A stretch of 64,000 nt of DNA from an uncultured Bacteroidales bacterium (GCA_944321895.1 CALUNA010000010.1:45989-109988); one strand, 5' to 3'. Positions 34,061-43,363 are shown, numbered from the stretch's first letter. Program-made: numbers and translations. The notes: generated by a model from the sequence alone, not told the origin.

Positions 34061-34948
34061 ATGGGGGCTGCAATACCTTATCTTAAATGGCGTAATGGCA
34101 TGACAACCACGACGCCGGCTGACAGCAGGATTGGCAATGATTTGTTGATTCTGAAGCATGCGGAGCCTGCGGACTTTTTGCCGGCTCCATTCCGTCTTGA
34201 TATGACAATTACCATTTTTCTGGAAAAAGGCCGTTTTTGTTTTATGGCCGACATGGTCAGGCATGAAGCTGTGGCACCCTGCATGATAGTGATTCTGTCC
34301 GGTCAGATATTTCAATTGGTAGATATTTCCGATGATATGGATTCTTGTACGATTATCATGTCCGAGCTTTTTACAGATGGTTTGTTTCAGGGAAGCGGTG
34401 TGTTGGGAGAATTGCAAAAATCGGTCATAACATGCCCGGTAATGGACTTGAGGAATAATGTTGCTGTATTTGAAGCATACTTGAATATGCTGGAAAGTCT
34501 TGTTTCCTCACCGTTTGGCGCGTACAAGTTGGAAGCTGCCCGTCATTTGACTCTTTCCATGTTCTACGGTTATTCTTATAGTCTTCATCATGTCAGCACT
34601 CTGAAGGGGCAGACGCGCCAGGAAAAATTGTTTTTTCGCTTTGAAAAGGAATTGAGGGCACATTATCAACAGGAACGTGAAGTGGCGTTTTATGCTTCCA
34701 GGCTTTGCATCAGTCCCCAATATTTGTCGGTAATAGTGAAAGGTCAAACTTCAAAAACGGCGCTTGCATGGATAGAAAACTATGTTGTGACGGAATGCAA
34801 GGCATTGCTCTTGTCTACGGACATGACTGTCCAGCAAATTGCGGATAAGCTGAATTTTCCTTCCCAGTCCGTATTCGGGAAGTATTTCAAGCGGATAACC
34901 GGCATTTCGCCTACCGGGTTCAGAAATCGTGCCGGACGGTTGCCATGA
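34061..34948 (+). CDS. AraC-family transcriptional regulator
   Basis: A 295-residue regulator. The N-terminal domain (about 1-180) is a divergent cupin-like sensor without the usual histidine pattern (MTITIFLEKGRFCFMAD, APCMIVILSGQIF). The C-terminal 100 residues carry two helix-turn-helices: REVAFYASRLCISPQYLSVIVKGQTSKT and MTVQQIADKLNFPSQSVFGKYFKRITGISPTGFRNR. It is divergent from the 11-mer-repeat and lipocalin-like genes with direct repeats between, so it probably controls them. The start at 34061 fits the promoter; an ATG at 34100 is the alternative. Confidence 0.9.
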   Translation: MGAAIPYLKWRNGMTTTTPADSRIGNDLLILKHAEPADFLPAPFRLDMTITIFLEKGRFCFMADMVRHEAVAPCMIVILSGQIFQLVDISDDMDSCTIIMSELFTDGLFQGSGVLGELQKSVITCPVMDLRNNVAVFEAYLNMLESLVSSPFGAYKLEAARHLTLSMFYGYSYSLHHVSTLKGQTRQEKLFFRFEKELRAHYQQEREVAFYASRLCISPQYLSVIVKGQTSKTALAWIENYVVTECKALLLSTDMTVQQIADKLNFPSQSVFGKYFKRITGISPTGFRNRAGRLP

Positions 34949-34991
34949 AAGAACGGATTGATGCCGGCCACTGTTGCTTTCGCGTTTGCAA

Positions 34992-36152
34992 TCATTCTGT
35001 TTCTGCTTTTTTTGCTGGCATCCATTTTCCGGTCATCCATTTCCTGACAGGCTCGTCGTATAGTTTCAGGCAGAGGAAGGACAACAGAATGCTGCCGAAA
35101 AACAGGAGAACTGCGACAGGCCATGCCTGGCCGAAAGTCAGTTGTTCACCGTTCCACAGCCATGCGTAGAACAAATAGGCAAACGGATAGTGGATTACAT
35201 AGATAGGGTAGGAAATCTCACCTAAGAATTTGCATATTCCGGCGGTATTTTTGTCCGTGGCTCTTCCGGAGGCTCCCAGTTGCACCAGTAACGGGAAAAT
35301 CAGTATGACGCAGACAGAATCGTAAAGGCCGTTCAGCCAGGTCATTTCGTTACCGCCAATATGTGGCATGGACAACAGCACAATGATGGCGGCACTGCAA
35401 ATCCAGAAACTGCCTCTGATGGGCCTTGAGGTGAAGTTGCGTGACATCAGCAAGCCGGCCGGGAACGAAAAAGCCAGTCGCAGGAAACCTCCGGGCAGGT
35501 TATTGCCGGCAAGTGTCCATCCTACACCCAAATGGCCGAATCCGGACAGATTGAAAACTGCAAACAGGGCAAGTGCCGCGCCAGCTACGGCAACAAGCAC
35601 TTTCAACGCTTTGGTGGACATGCGCCGGATGAACAGCGCATACATGATGTTCCCGATATATTCAAAAAACAATGACCAGTTTGGGCCGTTCAGCGGGTAC
35701 ATTTCGCCATTTCCGCGCACTTCCGGGCCTGTTCCCGGCACGGCGGGAATCAGGAACAGGTTCAACAGGACGGCCAACATAAGCATGGATACGGGAACAT
35801 GTGTGCCATCCCATTTTTCGCAACCTTGTATGCAGAATGTAACTGCGCCCAGCACCGTGCCCAAGATGACCATGGGATGCAGGCGGATCAGGCGGCGTTT
35901 GAAGAAGTTTTTCAGGGTAAGTGTCGTTTGCCAGCGGTCATCGTAGGCGTATCCGATAACGAATCCTGAAAGCATGAAGAAGAAATCAACGGCCAGATAA
36001 CCGTGGTTGAAACGTTGGTCTATGGGGCTTGTGGCGAAACCTTCAAATATGTGATACCAGATTACGACAAGTGCCGCAACTCCCCGCAAACCGTCAAGCA
36101 GTTCATAATGCGGTTTTGTATCGTTGAATGTGGAAGAAGATATTTTCTGCAT
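34992..36152 (-). CDS. Acyltransferase family 3 membrane protein (OafA/YrhL-like)
   Basis: A 386-residue polytopic enzyme of about ten helices that acylates cell-surface sugars or exported metabolites. The opening YELLDGLRGVAALVVIWYHIF with its catalytic histidine, the LAVDFFFMLSGFVIGYAYDDRW motif with the F-F-x-x-SGF signature, and the RRLIRLHP arginines are diagnostic. There is no periplasmic SGNH domain. It stands alone, with no polysaccharide genes adjacent. The target is unknown. Confidence 0.92.
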   Translation of the reverse strand: MQKISSSTFNDTKPHYELLDGLRGVAALVVIWYHIFEGFATSPIDQRFNHGYLAVDFFFMLSGFVIGYAYDDRWQTTLTLKNFFKRRLIRLHPMVILGTVLGAVTFCIQGCEKWDGTHVPVSMLMLAVLLNLFLIPAVPGTGPEVRGNGEMYPLNGPNWSLFFEYIGNIMYALFIRRMSTKALKVLVAVAGAALALFAVFNLSGFGHLGVGWTLAGNNLPGGFLRLAFSFPAGLLMSRNFTSRPIRGSFWICSAAIIVLLSMPHIGGNEMTWLNGLYDSVCVILIFPLLVQLGASGRATDKNTAGICKFLGEISYPIYVIHYPFAYLFYAWLWNGEQLTFGQAWPVAVLLFFGSILLSFLCLKLYDEPVRKWMTGKWMPAKKAETE

Positions 36153-36247
36153 AATGTCGTTTTGTGTAAATGTTCCCGTTCCGTATTTCGGGCAAAGGTA
36201 TGCAATTTCTTATGCAGAAAATTTGTCCTACATCAAAATCGGATATG

Positions 36248-37348
36248 TCATTCTGTCTTTTTGTAACTCAAAATTGCCCAACTGACGACAGCCGCACCGA
36301 TAGCCAACAGTCCGGCGGCGTCATACCACACATCGAGCGGACTGCTTCCTTTGAGGAATACGGCACGCATGGCATCCGCGTAATAGCGCATTGGGTTGAA
36401 ATAGGTGATAGCTTTCGCCCACTCGGGCATGGAAGCTATTGGCGTGAAAATGCCGCTCATAAGCATGAAAATCATCATGAAAAACCAGATGATGAACATG
36501 GCTTGTTGGGCATTGCTGCTGTAATTGGAAATCAGCAGTCCGAGGCCGGCCGTAACGATGATTTGCAGGCCGGTGAACAGGTAAAGTGACAGCAGATTTC
36601 CCCGACAGGTATATCCGAAAACCAGCCATGCTATTATCAGGCATGCAGTCAGGATAAAAAGCGCAATGACCCAATATGGAATCAGCTTGCAAACGATGAA
36701 AGCCGTTTTTCTGACTGGAGTAACGTTGATTTGCTCTATTGTGCCGGTTTCCTTTTCCCCGACAATGTTCAGAGCAGGAAAAAATCCGGTTACCATGGTT
36801 ATGGCAATCACAATCAGTGCAGGCACCATGAACACTTTGTAATCCATGTACGGATTGTAGTAATATTTTTCCGAAATCTCAATGGCAGGAGCCGTGTTGG
36901 TTCCTGTATCGGGATTCTGCTCTTTCAGGAACATGCGGATGCAGCTCGCAATGTATTGCGCGCCGATGCTTCCTTTCGTCCCGTTTACCGTGTTGACCTT
37001 GATGCCTAACGGCAGTCCCGTTCCTTTGCCTGTTTCCGTGTCGAAATCGGATTCGATGGTGATGATGGCGTCGGCGCGGTTGTCGTCCATGTATTCCTGA
37101 GCTTTTCCAGGGTCCTGGCAAATGTCAATGAGTTTGAAGTAGCCGGAAGACGTGCATTTTTCAATAAGCCGTGCGGATGCTGTCGAGCGGTTGTTGTCGA
37201 CCACGACAAGGTTTATGTTCCTTATTTCCATGCTGACCGCAAACGGAAAGACAAGCATCATCAGAACAGGGAAGGCTATGGCCATTTTGGGCAGTCCGGG
37301 ATCTCTGAAAAACTGTTTGAATTCTTTTTCCAAAAGGTATTTCCACAT
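36248..37348 (-). CDS. ABC-2 type export permease (YbhR-like)
   Basis: A 366-residue permease of the ABC-2 superfamily: one N-terminal helix (LPKMAIAFPVLMMLVFPFAVSM), a large extracytoplasmic domain (about 45-175), and five C-terminal helices with the signature VGEKETGTIEQINVTPVRKTAFIVCKLIPYW. It is the last gene of the seven-gene tetR-led operon. The partner permease is 12 bases upstream. The pair resembles E. coli YbhS/YbhR. Confidence 0.92.
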   Translation of the reverse strand: MWKYLLEKEFKQFFRDPGLPKMAIAFPVLMMLVFPFAVSMEIRNINLVVVDNNRSTASARLIEKCTSSGYFKLIDICQDPGKAQEYMDDNRADAIITIESDFDTETGKGTGLPLGIKVNTVNGTKGSIGAQYIASCIRMFLKEQNPDTGTNTAPAIEISEKYYYNPYMDYKVFMVPALIVIAITMVTGFFPALNIVGEKETGTIEQINVTPVRKTAFIVCKLIPYWVIALFILTACLIIAWLVFGYTCRGNLLSLYLFTGLQIIVTAGLGLLISNYSSNAQQAMFIIWFFMMIFMLMSGIFTPIASMPEWAKAITYFNPMRYYADAMRAVFLKGSSPLDVWYDAAGLLAIGAAVVSWAILSYKKTE

Positions 37349-37360
37349 AAAGCGCTCCTC

Positions 37361-38473
37361 CTATTGCAGTCTGGTTTTGAAACTTCTGATGCTGATGGCA
37401 AGCAATGCGGCTGCCATGCCAGCAAGTATTGACAATTCTTTAATGATATATGTGAATCCATCACCCTGTATCATGATTTTCTTGACCATGATGATGAACC
37501 ATTTGGCCGGGATGATGTGTGAAACCCATTGCAGGATTTCCGGCATGCTTTCGCACGGGAAAATGATACCGGAAAAAATCATGGTCGGCATGGTCAGGCC
37601 CATGCCGGATATGAGCAGTGCCGTGCGCTGGTTTGAAGAAATGCCGGAAATGAGCAGCCCGATGGCCAATGAGGTTATGATGAACAGCAACGCGACAGCT
37701 GATAAAAGAAAGATACTCCCGTTTACGGGAACTTCCATTACGTAGTGCGACAAGAGCAGGATGCTGATGAAATTCACAACCGACAGTACGAGATAGGGCA
37801 TGGCCTTGCTCACGATAATCCATAATGGCCTGACAGGAGATACCAACAACAGTTCCATCGTTCCGGTTTCCTTTTCCTTGACTATGGAAATGGCGGTCAT
37901 CATGGAGCAGATAAGCATCAATATCAGCCCCATTACGCCGGGAACGAAATTGTAGGATGATTTCATGGCCGGATTGTACATGAGTTGCACGACGGGCGAC
38001 ATGGAATTTTGTTCTTCACCCATGTACTCTACCGTAATATCATCCTGTTCGTCCTGAATGGAACCGGATACGTAACTTGTTATCATTTGGGCGGTATTCG
38101 GGTCGGAGCCATCGCCTATGATCCGGATGGAGGCCTTGCTGCCGGAATGCAATTCGGAATCGAAGTTCCGGCTGAAACAGACGGCAACATCCGCTTCGTT
38201 GCGCTGGAATTTTCGGGAAATATCGCTTGTATTTGATAATATCTCTGTCACAGTCAGGTATTTGTTGTTGTCTATCCGGTCCATGATTTTACGGACCTCG
38301 GGGTCTGTCGTGTCACCGACAATGGCAACACGCACATTGTTCACTTCCGTGCTGACGGCGAATCCGAACAGGATAATTTGTACCACGGGCATGATCATGA
38401 CAATCAGGATGGTCCGCTTGTCCCTGAAAATATGCAGGAATTCCTTTTTGATGAATGCAAAAAATTCTTTCAT
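37361..38473 (-). CDS. ABC-2 type export permease (YbhS-like)
   Basis: A 370-residue paralogue of the following permease, with the same plan: helix IVMIMPVVQIILFGFAVS, external domain, and VKEKETGTMELLLVSPVRPLWIIVSKAMPY in the membrane half. Two different permease subunits imply a heterodimeric pore. It follows the second ATPase gene by 3 bases. Confidence 0.92.
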   Translation of the reverse strand: MKEFFAFIKKEFLHIFRDKRTILIVMIMPVVQIILFGFAVSTEVNNVRVAIVGDTTDPEVRKIMDRIDNNKYLTVTEILSNTSDISRKFQRNEADVAVCFSRNFDSELHSGSKASIRIIGDGSDPNTAQMITSYVSGSIQDEQDDITVEYMGEEQNSMSPVVQLMYNPAMKSSYNFVPGVMGLILMLICSMMTAISIVKEKETGTMELLLVSPVRPLWIIVSKAMPYLVLSVVNFISILLLSHYVMEVPVNGSIFLLSAVALLFIITSLAIGLLISGISSNQRTALLISGMGLTMPTMIFSGIIFPCESMPEILQWVSHIIPAKWFIIMVKKIMIQGDGFTYIIKELSILAGMAAALLAISIRSFKTRLQ

Positions 38474-38476
38474 GTC

Positions 38477-39238
38477 TTATTCCTTCCTTTGTGCTTTTCC
38501 GGCTATGGTGCGGAATACCGCATCCATGTCTGTTGCCTTGTATCTTGTTTTGAGTGCGGCAGGCGAATCCAAGGCTTCAATCCGGCCAGCCACCATAATG
38601 GACACGCGGTCGCAATATTCGGCTTCGTCCATGTAGTGTGTTGTTACAAACACGGTTATTCCTTTGCCGGCTGCTTCGTATATCATTTCCCAGAAGCGCC
38701 GGCGGGTTTCCGGGTCGACGCCTCCGGTCGGTTCGTCCAGGAATATGATTTCCGGTCCATGTATCAGGGCTATGCTGAACGACAGTTTTTGTTTCCAGCC
38801 CAGCGGGAGTTCTCCGGCAAGCTTGTTCCGGACGTTCTCCATTTCCAGGGTTTGCAGCATGTTGTTTGTCTTTGTCTTGATTTCTTGGTCCGTCAGGCCG
38901 TAAATGCCGCCGAAAAGCCGTATGTTTTCACGCACGGTCAGGTCTGGATAGAGCGAGAATTTCTGGCTCATGTAGCCGATGTGGCGTTTGATTTTTTCCT
39001 GTTCATTGTTTATGTCAAAACCGGCCACGGTGCCTTCGCCAGCTGTCGGCCGGCTCAGACCGCACAATATCTTCATTGCGGTGGTTTTTCCGGCACCGTT
39101 TGCCCCAAGGAAGCCGAAAATTTCGCCTTTGCGGACGTTGAAACTGATATTGTCCACGGCAGTGAAATTTCCGAATTTTTTTGTCAGGTTCCGGATTTCC
39201 ATGGCGTAACTGCTGTTTGTGTCTAATTCGGTACTCAT
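38477..39238 (-). CDS. ABC transporter ATP-binding protein
   Basis: From the ATG at 39238, 253 residues; an in-frame extension to 39553 would lie inside the preceding gene. The Walker A motif is GANGAGKTT, the signature is LPLGWKQKLSFSIALIHGP, an unusual form lacking the LSGGQ consensus, and Walker B is IIFLDEPTGGVD. The H-loop lies in VFVTTHYMDEAEYCDRV. It overlaps the first ATPase gene by four bases (ATGA). In E. coli YbhF the two ATPase domains are one chain; here they are separate. Confidence 0.93.
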   Translation of the reverse strand: MSTELDTNSSYAMEIRNLTKKFGNFTAVDNISFNVRKGEIFGFLGANGAGKTTAMKILCGLSRPTAGEGTVAGFDINNEQEKIKRHIGYMSQKFSLYPDLTVRENIRLFGGIYGLTDQEIKTKTNNMLQTLEMENVRNKLAGELPLGWKQKLSFSIALIHGPEIIFLDEPTGGVDPETRRRFWEMIYEAAGKGITVFVTTHYMDEAEYCDRVSIMVAGRIEALDSPAALKTRYKATDMDAVFRTIAGKAQRKE

Positions 39239-40143
39239 TGTTCTGACAGTTGCATGAAACAATCTTCTATTCCGGGCTTTATCTCCCATGTCGTGCAATC
39301 CTTGAATCCGGCGGCGACGGCGGCAGCCAGGATATTCTCTTTTTGTGTTTTTTGGGGATCGTATGCCAAATGGTGCGAATCTCCGAACGAAAAGCAACTG
39401 ATGACGCCGTCCAGCTTCCGCAATTCTTTTAACAGGGGATACATGGGTGTTCCCTTGATGGCGAGCAGCGCATACGGATATTTGGCCACGATTTCGGCCG
39501 GTGTGCCGGTGTCGATGATGCTGCCTTGCCTTATCAAGGCCATTCTGTCGCACAAGCCGGCTTCATCCATGTAGGGCGTGGATACGAAAACAGTTACACC
39601 CGAGGCTTTTATGCGATAGAGCATGTTCCAGAAATCCTTGCGGCTGACGGCATCCACGCCGGTTGTCGGTTCGTCCAGAAAAAGGACTGACGGCTTGTGT
39701 ACAAGTGCGCAGCAGAGGGCGAGTTTCTGTTTCATGCCGCCTGACAGTTTGCCAGCCTTGCGTTTCCGGAACGATTCTATCTGCGAATAGATTTCCCGGA
39801 TGTTTTCGTAGTTTTCCTGTACGGTTGTTCCGAACATGGTGGCGAAAAAATCGATATTTTCCTGTACGCTCAGGTCCTGGTACAGGGAAAATCTGCCAGG
39901 CATGTATCCGATTATCTGCCGTATGCGTACGTAGTCTTTCACTATATCGAGGCCGCAAATCCTGCCATTGCCCGAATCGGCCAGCATCAGGGTCGTCATG
40001 ATTCGGAACAGGGTTGTTTTTCCTGCTCCATCCGGCCCGATGAGTCCGAAAATCTCACCTTCTTTCACGGAAAGCGAAATATCCCTGACTGCGGCTACGG
40101 TTTTGTAGTTTTTGGAAATATGTTCTATTTCTATGGCATTCAT
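39235..40143 (-). CDS. ABC transporter ATP-binding protein
   Basis: A 302-residue ATPase: Walker A GPDGAGKTT, signature KLSGGMKQKLALCCALVHKP, Walker B VLFLDEPTTGVD, and an H-loop in which the usual histidine of TTHYM is STPYM, a replacement by proline. The last 70 residues form a C-terminal extension. The ATPase pair with one canonical signature and one degenerate site suggests an asymmetric heterodimer. The HlyD gene ends 21 bases upstream. Confidence 0.93.
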   Translation of the reverse strand: MNAIEIEHISKNYKTVAAVRDISLSVKEGEIFGLIGPDGAGKTTLFRIMTTLMLADSGNGRICGLDIVKDYVRIRQIIGYMPGRFSLYQDLSVQENIDFFATMFGTTVQENYENIREIYSQIESFRKRKAGKLSGGMKQKLALCCALVHKPSVLFLDEPTTGVDAVSRKDFWNMLYRIKASGVTVFVSTPYMDEAGLCDRMALIRQGSIIDTGTPAEIVAKYPYALLAIKGTPMYPLLKELRKLDGVISCFSFGDSHHLAYDPQKTQKENILAAAVAAGFKDCTTWEIKPGIEDCFMQLSEQ

Positions 40144-40164
40144 GAGGCTCCTGCAAATGTGTTG

Positions 40165-41067
40165 TCATTTGATTTTTACGTATGCGTACATGCCTAATCG
40201 CAAGTAGCCGTCGTTTTCTACATAAATTTTTGTGGCATAAACGAGGTCGGCGCGTTCGTTTCTGGTCTGGATGTTCTTGGGGGTGAATTCGGCTTCATCG
40301 GAAATCCAACCAACTGTCCCCTCGTATGTACGCGGGTTGTCTGTTCCGTCGTCAGGAATTACGGTTACTTTGTCTCCCAGTTTAAGTGCAGACAATTGTT
40401 CTGTCGTGAAGTAGGCTTTAACATATAAATCGTTCATGTCGGCTATCTTGAACAGGGGCTTTCCTGTGGTTACCTGCTCGCCTTCTTCAGCATATTTGGT
40501 CAGTACGGTCCCCGCAATAGGCGATTTGATGCGGCATTTGTCAAGCATGTCCTGTGTCTGGGCTATTTGTACATCCAGTGTGTTTATTTCGCTGTCTATG
40601 CCGTCGTTATTCTGACGGTAGTTTTGTTCGGCAGCGGCAATCTGGCCTTTCAGGATGGCAATTTCCGACTCGAGGTCATCTACTTGTTTCTGTGTTCCGG
40701 CATCTTTGGCCAACAAATCCAGGAAACGCCTCAGGTCTGTGTTGAGGCTTTCCAGTTTGGCGTATTGGGCTTCCATTTGGCATTTGATATCTGTTTTTTT
40801 GATGATGGTGCTTTCTTTGCGCCTTATCAGTTCTTCCTTTTTCAGATAAGTCTGCATGGAATCAATTGTGCCGACATCTTGCCCTTTTGCAAGTTTGTCT
40901 CCTTCCTTGATTTGGAAACAGATAAGGCGTCCGCTGTTTTCGGTGGAAACGGTTATTTCTGTGGCGTTTATCTGTCCGCAGGCATCGAAGTCTGCATTTC
41001 TGTTTCCACATGCAACCATAAAAATGGTGCTTATTGTTATTGACAGCAGGTTGATATGTTTTTTCAT
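40165..41067 (-). CDS. HlyD-type membrane fusion lipoprotein
   Basis: A 300-residue periplasmic adaptor linking the ABC-2 transporter to TolC. It has a lipobox (MVACGN, cysteine near residue 20), a biotinyl-lipoyl half (ITVSTENSGRLICFQIKEGDKLAKGQDVGTID), a coiled-coil hairpin (about 70-170), the closing half (CRIKSPIAGTVLTKYAEEGEQVTTGKPLFKIAD) and a beta-barrel. It corresponds to YbhG in the E. coli system. Confidence 0.93.
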   Translation of the reverse strand: MKKHINLLSITISTIFMVACGNRNADFDACGQINATEITVSTENSGRLICFQIKEGDKLAKGQDVGTIDSMQTYLKKEELIRRKESTIIKKTDIKCQMEAQYAKLESLNTDLRRFLDLLAKDAGTQKQVDDLESEIAILKGQIAAAEQNYRQNNDGIDSEINTLDVQIAQTQDMLDKCRIKSPIAGTVLTKYAEEGEQVTTGKPLFKIADMNDLYVKAYFTTEQLSALKLGDKVTVIPDDGTDNPRTYEGTVGWISDEAEFTPKNIQTRNERADLVYATKIYVENDGYLRLGMYAYVKIK

Positions 41068-41080
41068 TATTGTGGATGTT

Positions 41081-42382
41081 TTATTGGTTGTTCGTTTCAG
41101 TTTGATACCCGATGCTGTTTTTCAGGTCATAAATGGCGAGTAGCAGTTGGATCCGGTGTATGGATTCCGATACTTTTGCATTGTGCTCATCATCGATTCT
41201 GTCCATCAGGTCCGTCATGGTGATGGTGCCGTTGCTGTATTGTTCTTCTCCTGCAATCCGTATCGATTCGCGCAAAGCAATGATTTCATCATCTTTTTCG
41301 AGCAGTTCGCGTGCCTTGTTTATGGCATTTTGCTTTTCCGTGATATCAAGTTGTGTGTTGAACAGGAATGTTTCCTTGTCAGATTCGATGCTTCTGGCCT
41401 GTGTTTCCAGCTTTCTTTTTTCATCTTGTCTGGTATATAGTGCACCTATGTCCCATGACATTTTGATGCCGGCTGTGTAATATGGCTGGAACTCGTTTTT
41501 GAGTATGTTCAGTCCGGGTCTTCCTATGCCTCCTTGCAGTGAGAGGTTGAATTTAGGTGATATTTTGGAGTTCAGTTGTTTTAGTTGTGCGGTATTTTGG
41601 CTGAGTTGGGCATTGTAGAGTTCTATTTCCGGCCGTATGATTTCCTGATGGAGTATATCCGCATTGGTTTCCGGCATTATCAGCGTTTGCGATCCAATAT
41701 CTGTTCCCGTGAGTTTTTCCAGCATGGTCATGTAGGTCATGCGGTCTGACAATAATTCGGCTTTTTGCTGTTCGCAATTGAGTATGTTCACCTTAATCAT
41801 GTCAAGGTCCGATTTGTAGGCGATTCCGTTGTCTATTCCAGCTTGTGCCTGCCGGGCATTCCTTTCAAGGCTTTCTTTCAGAATGTCGTTTTGTTTGATT
41901 TGCTCGTCCAGTAGCAGAATACCGAGGAAGATTTTTTCCACCCGTTCGTTTATGGAATACATGGATACTTCCACCTGTTTTTTCTGCATTTCGGTGTTTG
42001 CCGTCAATACGTTCTTTTGAGCCTTGCCGGTGCCGCCATCCCAAATGGTCTGGGTTATGTCTCCGACTAATGAATACTGGTCGTGCGGCAGGTTGAACTG
42101 TAATCCGGGAATGTCGAAAGGCATTTCCACCACTACCGATTGGTAGGTTGCTTTACCCGATATGTTCAGATGTGGCAACCATGACTTGGAAACGCTTGCA
42201 ATGTCATATTTCGCAGCTTCCTCAATCAGATTGAGTTGCTTGATTTGTGGATAATTGTTCCGCGCGAGTTCCATGCATTGTTCAATGCTGATTTGTGCAT
42301 TTGCGCTACAGACGGACAGGACGTATAGGCAAAGAACGGAATAGACATTCTTCATTCCCTTCAGTTTTTTCTTTGTAGTCAT
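41081..42382 (-). CDS. TolC-family outer-membrane efflux protein
   Basis: From the ATG at 42382, 433 residues; 42355 is an alternative. A signal peptide (VLCLYVLSVCSANAQ) is followed by two repeats of long coiled coils typical of the TolC tunnel: ISIEQCMELARNNYPQIKQLNLIEEAAKYDIASVSKSWLPHL and the second-half SRDF-type segments near EIELYNAQLSQNTAQLKQLNSKISPKFNLSLQGGIG. It lies 14 bases downstream of the tetR gene. Confidence 0.92.
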   Translation of the reverse strand: MTTKKKLKGMKNVYSVLCLYVLSVCSANAQISIEQCMELARNNYPQIKQLNLIEEAAKYDIASVSKSWLPHLNISGKATYQSVVVEMPFDIPGLQFNLPHDQYSLVGDITQTIWDGGTGKAQKNVLTANTEMQKKQVEVSMYSINERVEKIFLGILLLDEQIKQNDILKESLERNARQAQAGIDNGIAYKSDLDMIKVNILNCEQQKAELLSDRMTYMTMLEKLTGTDIGSQTLIMPETNADILHQEIIRPEIELYNAQLSQNTAQLKQLNSKISPKFNLSLQGGIGRPGLNILKNEFQPYYTAGIKMSWDIGALYTRQDEKRKLETQARSIESDKETFLFNTQLDITEKQNAINKARELLEKDDEIIALRESIRIAGEEQYSNGTITMTDLMDRIDDEHNAKVSESIHRIQLLLAIYDLKNSIGYQTETNNQ

Positions 42383-42396
42383 ATCAACGCATTTTT

Positions 42397-43023
42397 TTAT
42401 AAGTTCCCATATAATCTGGATTTGATCAAGGCTATGATTTCCGCCTTTCTGGAACGTAGCATTTCTTCCATGGTCTCTGCATCCATGTTTGCCAGTTTTC
42501 CGGCCGTAGGAAGAAACATGAATGTGGACATGTTGAGCATGGCTATGTCCATAAGCAATTGTTTCGGGTCTACTTTTTTGATATTCCCTTTGTCTATTTC
42601 CGCCTGAATCATGGAACAATGGAACATGATTTTGTTTCCGGCCGTTTTGCGGAAGTCTTCCTTGTAGTTTTCAAGCAGTTCCGGATTGGAACGGGCAACA
42701 TCAAAGATAAAAGCAGGCAGCAGGGGATGTTTTTCCAGAAAATCGAAATGCATCGAAATTCCTTTTTCCATTGTTTCCCAGAAAGGCGCTTCTTTTTGCA
42801 TGACGGGTTGGAATAAAGCGGCAATCTCGTTCATGTATTTGTCAAGCACCTGCCCGAAAATCTGTTCTTTTGTCCTGAAATAATAATGAAGCATGGCATG
42901 TGTTACGCCAGCTTTTCGTGCTATCATGGTTGTGGTTGCCAGATGATAGCCTTTTTCCAGAAAAAGCTCTTCTGCGGCCGCCATGATGGCTTGTTCCGTG
43001 TTCCCTTGTTTTTGTGTATCCAT
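42397..43023 (-). CDS. TetR-family repressor of the export operon
   Basis: A 208-residue dimeric repressor. The DNA-binding domain is AIMAAAEELFLEKGYHLATTTMIARKAGVTHAMLHYYFRTKEQIFGQVLDKYM; the remaining helices form the ligand pocket (about 70-200). It is the first gene of the efflux operon. A 27-base palindrome lies 8 bases upstream of its start and is the likely operator. E. coli CecR (YbiH) heads the comparable ybhG-ybhFSR set. Confidence 0.94.
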   Translation of the reverse strand: MDTQKQGNTEQAIMAAAEELFLEKGYHLATTTMIARKAGVTHAMLHYYFRTKEQIFGQVLDKYMNEIAALFQPVMQKEAPFWETMEKGISMHFDFLEKHPLLPAFIFDVARSNPELLENYKEDFRKTAGNKIMFHCSMIQAEIDKGNIKKVDPKQLLMDIAMLNMSTFMFLPTAGKLANMDAETMEEMLRSRKAEIIALIKSRLYGNL

Positions 43024-43030
43024 TATTTAC

Positions 43031-43057
43031 TAACACTATTGTTTAACAATGCTGTTA
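43031..43057. promoter_or_regulatory. Palindromic operator for the TetR-type repressor
   Basis: TAACA-ct-ATTGTT-t-AACAAT-gc-TGTTA is symmetrical about 43044, with two-base mismatches inside each arm. It starts 8 bases upstream of the tetR start and just downstream of the predicted initiation site of the TACATTTG -7 box at 43066-43073, so a bound repressor would block transcription. Confidence 0.8.
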
Positions 43058-43065
43058 ATTCGTTG

Positions 43066-43073
43066 CAAATGTA
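43066..43073 (-). promoter_or_regulatory. -7 box of the tetR-led export operon
   Basis: TACATTTG on the minus strand; expected start of transcription near 43059, directly in front of the palindrome. Confidence 0.55.
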
Positions 43074-43234
43074 TGTGTTTTTGACAGAGATTGTTCTGGT
43101 AAAGTATACGATTGTGTTTTTTTTACAATCAGGAAAGGGAGAGTCCTGTTTCAAATATTGTTGCGTGTTTATGACAAAGTATTTCCGTAATTCAATGCCA
43201 GGAAGTTGTATCTGCGGTTTGTGAAATAAAAAAA

Positions 43235-43252
43235 ACACCGGTTGACCGGTGT
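43235..43252 (-). terminator. Terminator of the tRNA gene
   Basis: ACACCGG (43235-43241) pairs with CCGGTGT (43246-43252) around TTGA, flanked by A and T runs on both sides. Read on the minus strand it is followed by eight T, and it ends the tRNA transcript. It may also act in the other direction. Confidence 0.8.
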
Positions 43253-43268
43253 TTTTTTGAGGTTTGCG

Positions 43269-43343
43269 TGGTCCCACTTGGGCTTGAACCAAGGACCCCC
43301 TGATTATGAGTCAGGTGCTACTAACCAACTGAGCTATGGGACC
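43269..43343 (-). tRNA. tRNA with CAU anticodon (Met elongator or lysidine-type Ile)
   Basis: The minus strand folds into a cloverleaf of 75 bases without encoded CCA: acceptor GGTCCCA/TGGGACC with discriminator A, D-arm with GCT/AGC pairs around AGTTGGTTAGT, anticodon stem CCTGA/TCAGG with loop CTCATAA (anticodon CAU), and T-arm CTTGG/CCAAG with loop TTCAAGC. The sequence does not by itself distinguish elongator methionine from the isoleucine AUA type. A TACCTTTG -7 box lies 21 bases upstream at 43364-43371. Confidence 0.92.
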
Positions 43344-43363
43344 TGCTTTTTCGTAAGCGGGTG

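Noticed and set aside
39239..39553. In-frame extension of the second ATPase gene
   Set aside because: Lies entirely inside the first ATPase gene and has no ABC similarity; ATG at 39238 with ATGA overlap is natural.
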